A stretch of DNA of 64,000 bases from the NCBI RefSeq assembly GCF_017832975.1, contig NZ_JAFIBI010000001.1, positions 4,340,001 through 4,404,000 on the forward strand, given 5' to 3'. The stretch comes from Arthrobacter sp. PvP023 (lineage in GTDB: Bacteria > Actinomycetota > Actinomycetes > Actinomycetales > Micrococcaceae). Under the pieces are notes generated by a model. That model ran no database searches and was not told the DNA's origin. It saw nothing but the letters and a program-made list of their open reading frames with translations. A program made the translations under genes and the position numbers. This document shows, one piece after another, positions 8,449-15,556 of the stretch. Numbering within the stretch: position 1 is the stretch's first letter; each line of letters starts with the position of its first letter.

Positions 8449-9129
8449 CTAGCGGGCGATCTTGAAGTTGAAGTTTGCCGTTCCCAGTGCGCCCCAGAGC
8501 CGCAGCCAGATCGGCAAGAGCATCTCCGAGCCGCGTGCCGTGGTGATATCGCCCAAGTCAATGACGTCCTGGTGTCCGAGGCTCTTGAGGAGCGTGGTCA
8601 CCTCGGCTTTTGCCGCAGCGTCGTTGCCTGAGACGAACACGGAGTGGTCACCTCCCGCGGCACGCCCGGGGTCGACCATCAGGCTCGCGTTCATGGTGTT
8701 GAGGGTCTTGACAACCTTCGTTTCCGGGAACGTCCGCTGGATCTGCTCTCCCAGGCTGTCCGTGTTGACAGGGTTGAGCGTAGGGGGCATACCGTGCGAG
8801 AAGTCGAGCGGATTGGCGATATCCACCAGGATCTTCCCGGCAAGATTTTCCGTTCCGGCCGCGGTGAGGGCGGAGAGGGAACTCGCCCCTTCGGTGGCGT
8901 TGACCACCAACTCTGCGCCTGCTGCCGCATCTGCGAACGCAGCCAGGTGCACGTGGGGGTGCTCCGGAAGCCACTGGCTGAAGGGCGCTGCACCCATGGC
9001 GTCCGGCTCCGTGCGTGCCAGCGTGGCTTTCGGATCGCGGGTCCCGATGGCTACTTCATGGCCGAGATCTGCCAACGCCCCGGCCATGGCCCTGCCGACC
9101 GTGCCGGTTCCCAGTACAGCAATTTTCAT
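8449..9129 (-). CDS. NADPH-dependent F420 reductase family oxidoreductase
   Basis: A 226-residue Rossmann protein starting MKIAVLGTGTVGRAMAGALA, with the GxGxxG dinucleotide motif and the following GTRDP that suits NADP phosphate binding. The family (COG2085, F420H2:NADP oxidoreductase and relatives) transfers hydride between NADP(H) and a cofactor or small substrate. DIANPLDFSHGMPPTLNPVN and VKTLNTMNASLM are typical family segments. An SD-like GAGGA lies before ATG 9129. It is divergent from a TetR regulator with three shared-consensus operators between them, so it is likely repressed by that regulator. Use of F420 specifically is an inference. Confidence 0.82.
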   Translation of the reverse strand: MKIAVLGTGTVGRAMAGALADLGHEVAIGTRDPKATLARTEPDAMGAAPFSQWLPEHPHVHLAAFADAAAGAELVVNATEGASSLSALTAAGTENLAGKILVDIANPLDFSHGMPPTLNPVNTDSLGEQIQRTFPETKVVKTLNTMNASLMVDPGRAAGGDHSVFVSGNDAAAKAEVTTLLKSLGHQDVIDLGDITTARGSEMLLPIWLRLWGALGTANFNFKIAR

Positions 9130-9207
9130 GGCGTCCTCATTCTGGTCTCAATAGTGCGTCTCAACGGGTGCGTCTATGGTTGCGTCGCAGCAATTGAGGC
9201 GCTCGGG

Positions 9208-9349
9208 TAGACAGGTCCGTCTACTGGTGAAAAAGACGCTATCAGACAGATCTGTCTACGGCAAGGCTCACCCTGAGTTGAGATATCGGCTGACAATAAC
9301 GCCGAGAAGTAAGCCAGCTCAGGCGCAGACAGACTTGTCTGTGTACCAT
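9208..9349. promoter_or_regulatory. Three TetR operators, consensus AGACAG-N4-GTCT, with a leaderless tetR promoter
   Basis: AGACAGNNNNGTCT occurs at 9209-9222, 9244-9257 (a perfect 14-bp palindrome) and 9327-9340. The first two are 35 bp apart on the reductase side of the gap. The third lies just upstream of TACCAT (9344-9349), which ends 6 nt before the tetR ATG at 9356. The layout predicts repression of both divergent genes by the TetR protein. Confidence 0.7.
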
Positions 9350-9355
9350 GGAGTC

Positions 9356-9982
9356 ATGACGACGCCAGCACCCGTACAGCAGGCTGTCCGAACGCCGGCC
9401 GGACCCGCCAGGGAGAAGATCCTGGCCACCGCCTTCAGGCTCTTCTACGCCCACGGCCTGCGCGCTGCCGGCATCGACACCATCATCGCCGAATCCGAAA
9501 TCTCCAAGGCCACGTTCTACAAGTACTTTCCCGCCAAGGACGAACTGATCCTCGCCTACCTGGACAAGGTGGATGCCATCTGGACGGGACAGCTCCACGC
9601 TGCAGCGGAGGCCGCGGGCCCGGACCCTGCTGCGCAGCTTGCAGGGCTGTTCGATGCCCTCGCTTCCGCGTGCCGCCGCGACGGCTACCGGGGCTGCGCA
9701 TTTATCAACGCCGCCGCCGAGTCAGCATCCGGGACGAGGGTCCATGCGCGCACCGTTGCCCATAAGAAGGCCGTGCTGGCGTGGATGGAGGGGCTGGCTG
9801 CCGAGGCCGGCGCCGCACGGCCGGACCGTCTGGCACGAAGCCTCTCGCTAATTCTGGACGGTGGCCTGGCCAGCGGCGTACTGGACGGCGACCCGGAAGC
9901 CGCCGTCACCGCCCGGGAGGCTGCCTCCCAGCTGATAGCCGCCAGCCTGGGCACCCGGAGCAACCAGACCCCGCCTCAGTAA
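9356..9982 (+). CDS. TetR/AcrR family transcriptional repressor
   Basis: 208 residues. The N-terminal TetR HTH is clear (REKILATAFRLFYAHGLRAA, then ISKATFYKYFPAKDELILAY), followed by a helical ligand-binding domain. CRRDGYRGCAFINAAAE is a typical segment of the TetR subgroup that regulates oxidoreductases. ATG 9356 was preferred over longer in-frame extensions because a -10-like TACCAT ends 6 nt before it and the extension would read through an operator. The inducing ligand is unknown. The gene is followed 29 nt later by the DUF1684 gene on the same strand. Confidence 0.9.
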   Translation: MTTPAPVQQAVRTPAGPAREKILATAFRLFYAHGLRAAGIDTIIAESEISKATFYKYFPAKDELILAYLDKVDAIWTGQLHAAAEAAGPDPAAQLAGLFDALASACRRDGYRGCAFINAAAESASGTRVHARTVAHKKAVLAWMEGLAAEAGAARPDRLARSLSLILDGGLASGVLDGDPEAAVTAREAASQLIAASLGTRSNQTPPQ

Positions 9983-10011
9983 TCAGGACCAGGAACAACG
10001 AACGAGGAACC

Positions 10012-10836
10012 ATGAACACTTCCACTGACGCACAACTGGAGCGCTGGAACCGGTTCCGCTCCAACCGCAACAAGGCGCTGGCCAGCGAGCACGGCTGGCT
10101 GACCCTCACATCGTTCCAGTGGCTGGAAAGCCGGCCCGCCGCCGTCGACCTCGCCCCTGGGCTCTGGTCAACGGACGGGACGACGGCATTCCTCACCGCG
10201 GCGGCGGCCGATGGACTGACCCTGGTGGATTCCGGGCAGCCTGTCGACGGCACCATTTCCGCCGTGCTGGCGGACGAGGAGTCGCTGATGTGGGTGCAGT
10301 TCGGCGGCGACGACGGCAGGCAGGTGGTGGTGGAACTGGCCATGCGCGCGGACAAGTACGCCATCCGTACCCGCGATTCCCGCTCGCCGGTGTTTACGGA
10401 GTTCGACGGCGTGCCCTCCTTTGAGTACCGCCCCGACCTGGTGGTCGACGCCCAGTTCCGCCCCTATCCGGAGCCCGTGGATGTTCCCATCGGCACCGCG
10501 AACCCGCTGGTGGACGGCGTGCACCGCACCGTCGGCGAGCTGGTGTTCCGGCTGCCCGGCAAGGACCATGAGTTCCACCTGCAGGCGGAAGAGGAAAAGC
10601 TCGGAGCCCTGACCGTCACGTTCCACGACGAAACCAACGGGGACTCGACGGATGAGTGGCGCAAGGTGTCCACGGCCAGGCCACGGCCGGACGGCTCAGT
10701 GGTCCTGGACTTCAACCGCGCCATCAACTACCCAAGCGCGTTCACCCCGTACGGGACCTGCCCAATGCCGGTGAAGAACAACAGCCTGGACTACCGGATC
10801 GAAGCCGGCGAGAAGGACCCGATGATCGCCGGCTGA
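10012..10836 (+). CDS. DUF1684 domain protein
   Basis: 274 residues preceded by a good SD (GAGGAA, about 5 nt before ATG 10012). The family layout is complete: N-terminal WNRFRSNRNKALASEHGWLT, the DKYAIRTRDSRSP motif, FDGVPSFEYRPD, and the C-terminal LDFNRAINYPSAFTPYGTCP segment with its conserved asparagine, proline and cysteine. The biochemical function of DUF1684 is not established. It follows the tetR gene in the same direction and may be co-transcribed with it, so it may belong to the same regulon as the reductase. Confidence 0.82.
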   Translation: MNTSTDAQLERWNRFRSNRNKALASEHGWLTLTSFQWLESRPAAVDLAPGLWSTDGTTAFLTAAAADGLTLVDSGQPVDGTISAVLADEESLMWVQFGGDDGRQVVVELAMRADKYAIRTRDSRSPVFTEFDGVPSFEYRPDLVVDAQFRPYPEPVDVPIGTANPLVDGVHRTVGELVFRLPGKDHEFHLQAEEEKLGALTVTFHDETNGDSTDEWRKVSTARPRPDGSVVLDFNRAINYPSAFTPYGTCPMPVKNNSLDYRIEAGEKDPMIAG

Positions 10837-10859
10837 GTGCGTTCGCGCTCCTCCTGGCC

Positions 10860-12089
10860 CTAGACGATCGCGGACACCCCGGTGACGGCGCGGCCCACGA
10901 TCAGCGTGTTGATCTCGAACGAGCCCTCATAGGTGTAGATGGCCTCGGCGTCGGCGAAGATCTTGGCCATCCGGAAATCCGATACGATCCCGTTTCCGCC
11001 CAGGATGGCCCGCCCCATGGCCACGGTTTCGCGCATCCGTGCACTCGTGTACGACTTCGCCAGTGCCACCTGGGCCATATCTGCCGCCCCGTCCTGCTGC
11101 AGCTGGGCGATCCGGACCATCATGCCCATGCTGGCCACGGCATTGCCGAGCATGTTTACCAGCTGCTGCTGGATGAGCTGGAATTTGGCCAGCGGACGGC
11201 CAAACTGCTGGCGTTCGACGGCGTGCTGCCGGGCAACGTCGAACGCCGCCAACTGCTGGCCCACAGCCTGCCACGCCACCATGATCCGGGACCCGCGGAG
11301 CAGTTCGTTGGTGTCCTCGAAACTGCTGATGCCGGCGAAGCGGTCCGTCTCCGCCACCCGCACGTCCCGGAAGACAATGTCCGCGTTCTGCACTGTGCGC
11401 AGGGCGATCTTGTTTTCGATCCGGCTCCGGCTGACTCCCGGGAGGGCCGCGTCCAAGATGAATCCCCGGATGGCGCCGTCGGCCTCGTCCCGGGCCCACA
11501 CGAGCATGTAGTCGCAGAACGTCCCGTTGCCGATCCAGCGTTTGGCTCCGTTGAGGATCCAGCAGTCGCCGCCGTCGTCCGCTCCCCCGGGAACCCGCCG
11601 CGCCCGTGTTTCCATTCCGCCGGCTACATCGGAGCCGTGCTCCGGCTCGGTCAGCGCGAAGGCGCCGGTGGTGCGGAGGCTGGCGGCGTCCTCGAGCAGG
11701 CGGGCTTTCTGCTCATCGGAGCCGAACCCGTACAGGGATTCCACGAAGAGGTCATGGTGCACGAGGAAGAAGGTGGCGATTGACGTGTCCACCCTGGTGA
11801 TTTCGGCAATCACCAGGCCCGCGAACAGGTGGCTGTAGCCGCGCTGGGCGGGGGCGCTCAGCTCGAGGGCGGCAAGTTTGGGCAGGATATGGGCGGGAAA
11901 TTCGGCGTTGTTCCACCACTCCGTGGCGAACGGCGCGATCTCGGCCGCCAGGAATTCGCGCAGCTCCTCCAGCTTCCGGCGCTCCCTGTCGCTGAGCAGA
12001 GACTCGAACCCGAAGAAGTCGGCCGTGGGCAGCGAATGCACAGAGCTCGCGGACGTCGCCGGTTGCACCGGGATCGGCGCCGGGGTCAC
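10860..12089 (-). CDS. Acyl-CoA dehydrogenase, glutaryl-CoA dehydrogenase-like
   Basis: A 409-residue FAD enzyme. ALTEPEHGSDVAGG is the FAD/substrate motif. The C-terminal IYTYEGSFEINTLIVGRAVT carries the probable catalytic glutamate and resembles the YEGTHEIN..GRAITG segment of glutaryl-CoA dehydrogenases rather than straight-chain enzymes. Decarboxylation of glutaryl-CoA is therefore plausible but not certain. The start ATG overlaps the stop of the upstream SDR gene by 4 nt (ATGA), so the two form an operon transcribed leftward. Pairing with a 3-hydroxyacyl-CoA-type SDR fits beta-oxidation of a branched or dicarboxylic acyl-CoA. Confidence 0.88.
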   Translation of the reverse strand: MTPAPIPVQPATSASSVHSLPTADFFGFESLLSDRERRKLEELREFLAAEIAPFATEWWNNAEFPAHILPKLAALELSAPAQRGYSHLFAGLVIAEITRVDTSIATFFLVHHDLFVESLYGFGSDEQKARLLEDAASLRTTGAFALTEPEHGSDVAGGMETRARRVPGGADDGGDCWILNGAKRWIGNGTFCDYMLVWARDEADGAIRGFILDAALPGVSRSRIENKIALRTVQNADIVFRDVRVAETDRFAGISSFEDTNELLRGSRIMVAWQAVGQQLAAFDVARQHAVERQQFGRPLAKFQLIQQQLVNMLGNAVASMGMMVRIAQLQQDGAADMAQVALAKSYTSARMRETVAMGRAILGGNGIVSDFRMAKIFADAEAIYTYEGSFEINTLIVGRAVTGVSAIV

Positions 12090-12931
12090 TTCGGCCCCAT
12101 CCGGATGGCGCCGTCGAGGCGGATGGTTTCGCCATTGAGCATGGCGTTGTTCACGATGTGCGCGGCCAGGTTGGCGTATTCAGCGGGCCGGCCCAGCCGG
12201 GACGGATGCGGGACTTGCCGCCCCAGCGAATCCTGGGCTTCCTGCGGCAGCCCGGCCATCATGGGGGTCTCGAAAATGCCCGGCGCGATGGTGACCACGC
12301 GGATCAGGGAGCGGGCCAGCTCACGGGCGATCGGCAGGGTCATGGCCGCCACGGCACCCTTGGAGGCGGCGTAGGCGGGCTGGCCGATCTGCCCGTCGAA
12401 CGCGGCCACGGATGCGGTGTTGATGATGACGCCGCGCTCGGGGCCGCCAAGTTCGGTCACGGCGGGCTCAGTGGCGGCCATAGCGGCGGCCGCGAGGCGG
12501 ATTACGTTGAAGGTGCCCACGAGGTTGATCTGGATGACGCGGCTGAAGGTGTCCAGCGGCAGCACGCCTTCGCGGCCAAGGACCTTCCCCGGGGTGGCGA
12601 TGCCGGCACAGTTCACCACGATGCGCAGCGGTCCCAGGGCGACGGCGGCGTCGACGGCGGCCTGCACCTGGTCTTCACTGGTCACGTCGGCAGGGACAAA
12701 CACGGCGGACGCGCCCGCCTCGCCGGTGGCAGCCCCGGACCCGCCGGGACCGGCCGCGCCGGGGCCGGCCGCGCCGGCAGCGTTCAGCTCCGTCGCGTAC
12801 GCTTCGCCGGGCGACGACGGCAGGTCCACCAGCACCACCGATGCCCCGGCGTCGAACAGGCGCCGTGCCGTTGCGGCGCCCAGCCCGGAGGCCCCGCCTG
12901 TGATGAGCGCGACAGTACCTTTGATGTCCAT
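12086..12931 (-). CDS. SDR oxidoreductase, 3-hydroxyacyl-CoA dehydrogenase (HSD10) type
   Basis: 281 residues. NAD site TGGASGLG at residues 11-18, NCAG at 107-110, catalytic Ser174 in NTAS and Tyr187/Lys191 in YAASK. The overall pattern (VALITGGASGLGAATARRL, FDGQIGQPAYAASKGA, FETPMMAGLPQE) matches type II 3-hydroxyacyl-CoA dehydrogenases such as HSD17B10. Residues about 52-72 are an Ala/Gly/Pro-rich insertion with the pentapeptide AAGPG repeated twice, encoded by a 15-bp tandem repeat; most family members lack this loop. It is the first gene of the operon with the acyl-CoA dehydrogenase. SD AAGGAGGA precedes ATG 12931. Confidence 0.9.
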   Translation of the reverse strand: MDIKGTVALITGGASGLGAATARRLFDAGASVVLVDLPSSPGEAYATELNAAGAAGPGAAGPGGSGAATGEAGASAVFVPADVTSEDQVQAAVDAAVALGPLRIVVNCAGIATPGKVLGREGVLPLDTFSRVIQINLVGTFNVIRLAAAAMAATEPAVTELGGPERGVIINTASVAAFDGQIGQPAYAASKGAVAAMTLPIARELARSLIRVVTIAPGIFETPMMAGLPQEAQDSLGRQVPHPSRLGRPAEYANLAAHIVNNAMLNGETIRLDGAIRMGPK

Positions 12932-12970
12932 GCATCCTCCTTGATGTGGAACCGAACCCGGCGTAACGCT

Positions 12971-12988
12971 AGTTAATGAATGTTAACT
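12971..12988 (-). promoter_or_regulatory. Palindromic operator AGTTAA-N6-TTAACT upstream of the SDR/acyl-CoA dehydrogenase operon
   Basis: Perfect 6-bp arms AGTTAA (12971-12976) and TTAACT (12983-12988) lie about 40 bp before the SDR start. Read leftward, TTGCGC (13000-12995) could be the -35, which would put the palindrome over the -10 region. The size and spacing suit a TetR or MerR regulator of acyl-CoA catabolism. No regulator gene adjoins it. Confidence 0.5.
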
Positions 12989-13062
12989 GGAATGTGCGCA
13001 AACCGCACGTTCGGCGGCAGCCCTCGAGGAACGGTCGCCGGACTCCCCGCTAGGCTGGCACC

Positions 13063-14265
13063 ATGACCTCTCCAGACGCCGCCGCACCCGCGGACTGGTC
13101 TGCCAGGGCCGACGAGGCCGCCCGTTCCGTGACCAGGATGTTCGGGCAGCGGCTGTTCTTCCTGCCCGGAACGCATATCGCGGCGATCGAACGTCCGTCC
13201 AGCCGGCTGAAGAACCTGAGTCGGCCCTGGCACTACTGGTGGCAGGCGCACTATGTGGACTGCCTCGTGGACGCCAGCCGCCGTGAGCTGGCACGGGGGG
13301 CAAGGTTCGACGGCGGGAGCCGGCCCAGCGCCGGAAGGCTGGCTTCGCAGCTGGTCACCGGCATCCGGCTGCGCAACTTCCTCACCTTCGTCAACAACTA
13401 CTACGACGACATGGCCTGGCTCGCACTGTCCACCCTCCGGCTGGAGAAACTCGCAGAAGAGACGCGAAAGCCGGGCAGCCGGCGCCACGCCCGGATCCGG
13501 CGAAGCCTCACGCTGCAGTTCGATTCCGCCTCCACGGACGACCTGGGCGGCGGCACCTTCTGGAGTAAGAAAAGGGACTTCAAGAACACGCCCGCCACGG
13601 CTCCGGTGGCGCTCTACTATGCCCGCACCGGGAATCCGGCCAAGGCCCAGGCCCTGGTGGACTGGCTCCACGCCAAGCTGTTCAACCCCGCCCAGGGCAT
13701 GTACCAGGACGGACTGCGGATCGGCGCCGGCGGCGAAGTGGTACTGGAAGCCGCCATCTACACCTACAACCAGGGCCCGGTCCTGGGGGCGCTGCTGGAG
13801 CTCGGCGGCCAGGGGAACCTTGACCGGGCCGCCGCCCTGGTGGACGCCGTGTCCCGCAACCTGACCCGCCCCACTACCCTCAAGTCCGGCAGGACAGCCG
13901 CCGTGCTCCGCTGCGATGGAACGGGCGACGGCGGCCTGTTCACCGGGATCCTGGCGCGCTACCTTGCGCTCGCGGCAGTGGACGGACGGCTGCCCGACCG
14001 GACCCGCGCCATTGCGGCCGCCCTGGTTGCGGAGACCGCGCAGGCACTGTGGGAAGGCCGCCGCGCCGTGGATCCGGAGGAACCGCTGGCGGGCTATGAC
14101 GCGCACCTGGTGTTCCCGGTGTTCCCCGAGACACCCGCGGGCGGCTCATATCCGGCGGGTGCCGCCGTCGAACTTTCCACCCAGCTGCAGGCCTGGATGA
14201 TGCTGGAGGCCGCCGCAGCAGTCCAGGCCGCCGGCCAGGCAACCCGGCCCGACGCGCCAAACTGA
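13063..14265 (+). CDS. Glycoside hydrolase family 76 protein (alpha-1,6-mannanase-like)
   Basis: 400 residues. The GH76 catalytic di-aspartate motif is visible in NNYYDDMAWLALSTLR (about residues 108-123), and TYNQGPVLGALLEL is a second conserved family segment in an (alpha/alpha)6 barrel. GH76 enzymes cleave alpha-1,6-mannan, a component of actinobacterial glycolipids and fungal walls. No signal peptide is visible, so the enzyme appears cytoplasmic or exported without a classical signal. There is no SD; TAGGCT (13051-13056) ends 6 nt before ATG 13063, indicating a leaderless transcript. Confidence 0.87.
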   Translation: MTSPDAAAPADWSARADEAARSVTRMFGQRLFFLPGTHIAAIERPSSRLKNLSRPWHYWWQAHYVDCLVDASRRELARGARFDGGSRPSAGRLASQLVTGIRLRNFLTFVNNYYDDMAWLALSTLRLEKLAEETRKPGSRRHARIRRSLTLQFDSASTDDLGGGTFWSKKRDFKNTPATAPVALYYARTGNPAKAQALVDWLHAKLFNPAQGMYQDGLRIGAGGEVVLEAAIYTYNQGPVLGALLELGGQGNLDRAAALVDAVSRNLTRPTTLKSGRTAAVLRCDGTGDGGLFTGILARYLALAAVDGRLPDRTRAIAAALVAETAQALWEGRRAVDPEEPLAGYDAHLVFPVFPETPAGGSYPAGAAVELSTQLQAWMMLEAAAAVQAAGQATRPDAPN

Positions 14266-14328
14266 CTCCCGGACGCCCTCTCCTTCCTGACGGCGGCTAA
14301 TTAAGTCACGTAAAAGTACCGTAATTGA

Positions 14329-14344
14329 TGTGATCCTGATCACT
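14329..14344. promoter_or_regulatory. CRP/GlxR-type site upstream of the iron operon
   Basis: TGTGATCCTGATCACT matches the CRP-family pattern TGTGA-N6-TCACA in 9 of 10 half-site positions. It lies 24 bp upstream of the iron box and about 125 bp before the first gene. It suggests added control by a cAMP-dependent regulator. A CpdA-type phosphodiesterase is encoded elsewhere in this window. Confidence 0.5.
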
Positions 14345-14367
14345 TAAGGCCGCCTCAGCTTGGTTCC

Positions 14368-14386
14368 TTAGGTTTGGCTAACCTAC
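14368..14386. promoter_or_regulatory. DtxR/IdeR iron box
   Basis: TTAGGTTTGGCTAACCTAC matches the 19-bp DtxR/IdeR consensus at 17 positions (differences at positions 8 and 19). A possible promoter, TTGGTT (14360-14365), 18 bp, TACAGT (14384-14389), overlaps it, so an iron-loaded repressor would block the ABC operon starting at 14469. Confidence 0.75.
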
Positions 14387-14468
14387 AGTTTTTTGCAGTG
14401 AGCATGCCCTAACTTCCCCTCACGCGGACTCCGGTCCACCGAGAGTTTTTTCCAGAAAGAAGCCCCCA

Positions 14469-15524
14469 ATGAAGATCCGCACCAACGCGCTGGCAGGAAT
14501 CGCACTCGCCGCCACCGCAGCCCTCGGCCTCGCCGCCTGCGGCTCCGGAAGCTCCACCCCCGCTGCAAGCTCCGCCGCGGCCGACGGCAAGGTGTCCGGC
14601 GAAATCACCGTCTACAACGCCCAGCACGAAAGCCTGACCAAGGAATGGGTTGACGCTTTCACCGCGGAAACCGGCGTCAAGGTCACCCTTCGCCAAGGCT
14701 CGGACACCGAGATGTCCAACCAGATCATCCAGGAAGGCGCAGCCTCCCCGGCCGACGTTTTCCTGACCGAGAACTCCCCCGCAATGGCGCAGGTTGAGAA
14801 CGCCGGACTGTTCGCGGACGTGGACAAAGCCACCATCGACCAGGTGCCCGCCGAGTTCCGTCCCTCCACCGGCAAGTGGACCGGCATCGCCGCGCGCTCC
14901 ACGGTCCTGGTTTACGACAAGACCAAGCTGACCGAAGACCAGCTGCCCAAGTCCATGCTGGACCTGGCCAAGCCGGAGTGGAAGGGCAAGTGGGCCGCTT
15001 CACCGTCCGGCGCTGACTTCCAGGCGATCGTTTCGGCCCTCCTTGAGCTCAAGGGCGAAGCGGCAGCCGAGGAATGGCTCAAGGGCATGAAGGAAAACTT
15101 CAAGGCCTACAAGGGCAACAGCACGGCCATGAAGGCCGTCAACGCCGGCGAAGTCGACGCCGCGCTGATCTACCACTACTACTACTACGGCGACCAGGCC
15201 AAGACCGGCGAGAACTCCAAGAACGTCACGCCGTACTACTTCAAGAACCAGGACCCGGGCGCATTCGTCTCCGTCTCCGGCGGCGGAGTGCTGAACTCCT
15301 CCAAGAACGCGGCTGCAGCCCAGGCCTTCCTGAAGTTCGTCACCGGCAAGAAGGGCCAGGAAGTCCTCCAGAAGGGCACCTCCTTCGAGTACGCCATCGC
15401 CTCCGACGTGCCGGCCAACGACAAGCTGGTTCCGCTGACGGAACTCCAGGCACCCACCGTTGACCCGGCCAAGCTCAACTCCGAAAAGGTCACCGAGCTG
15501 ATGACCAAGGCAGGACTCCTGTAA
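14469..15524 (+). CDS. Ferric iron ABC transporter substrate-binding lipoprotein
   Basis: 351 residues with a lipoprotein signal peptide (basic start, hydrophobic core, LAAC lipobox near residue 24), so the mature protein is membrane-anchored outside the cell. The body is an FbpA/FutA-type family 1 binding protein: GEITVYNAQHESLTKEW at the N-terminus and an IYHYYYYGDQ cluster whose tyrosines resemble the Fe(III)-binding pair of FbpA proteins. An iron box lies 83-101 bp upstream. The gene is first in an operon with permease and ATPase genes. Confidence 0.9.
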   Translation: MKIRTNALAGIALAATAALGLAACGSGSSTPAASSAAADGKVSGEITVYNAQHESLTKEWVDAFTAETGVKVTLRQGSDTEMSNQIIQEGAASPADVFLTENSPAMAQVENAGLFADVDKATIDQVPAEFRPSTGKWTGIAARSTVLVYDKTKLTEDQLPKSMLDLAKPEWKGKWAASPSGADFQAIVSALLELKGEAAAEEWLKGMKENFKAYKGNSTAMKAVNAGEVDAALIYHYYYYGDQAKTGENSKNVTPYYFKNQDPGAFVSVSGGGVLNSSKNAAAAQAFLKFVTGKKGQEVLQKGTSFEYAIASDVPANDKLVPLTELQAPTVDPAKLNSEKVTELMTKAGLL

Positions 15525-15556
15525 ATCAGTGCCAAATGGTAAATCAGTGCCAACTG
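15521..15556. repeat. 18-bp tandem duplication across the binding-protein/permease junction
   Basis: The unit starting GTAAATCAGTGCCAA (15521-15538) is repeated at 15539-15556 with one mismatch. It carries the stop codon of the binding-protein gene and a GTG. The duplication is six codons, so both GTG codons (15529 and 15547) are in frame as starts of the permease. Confidence 0.85.
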
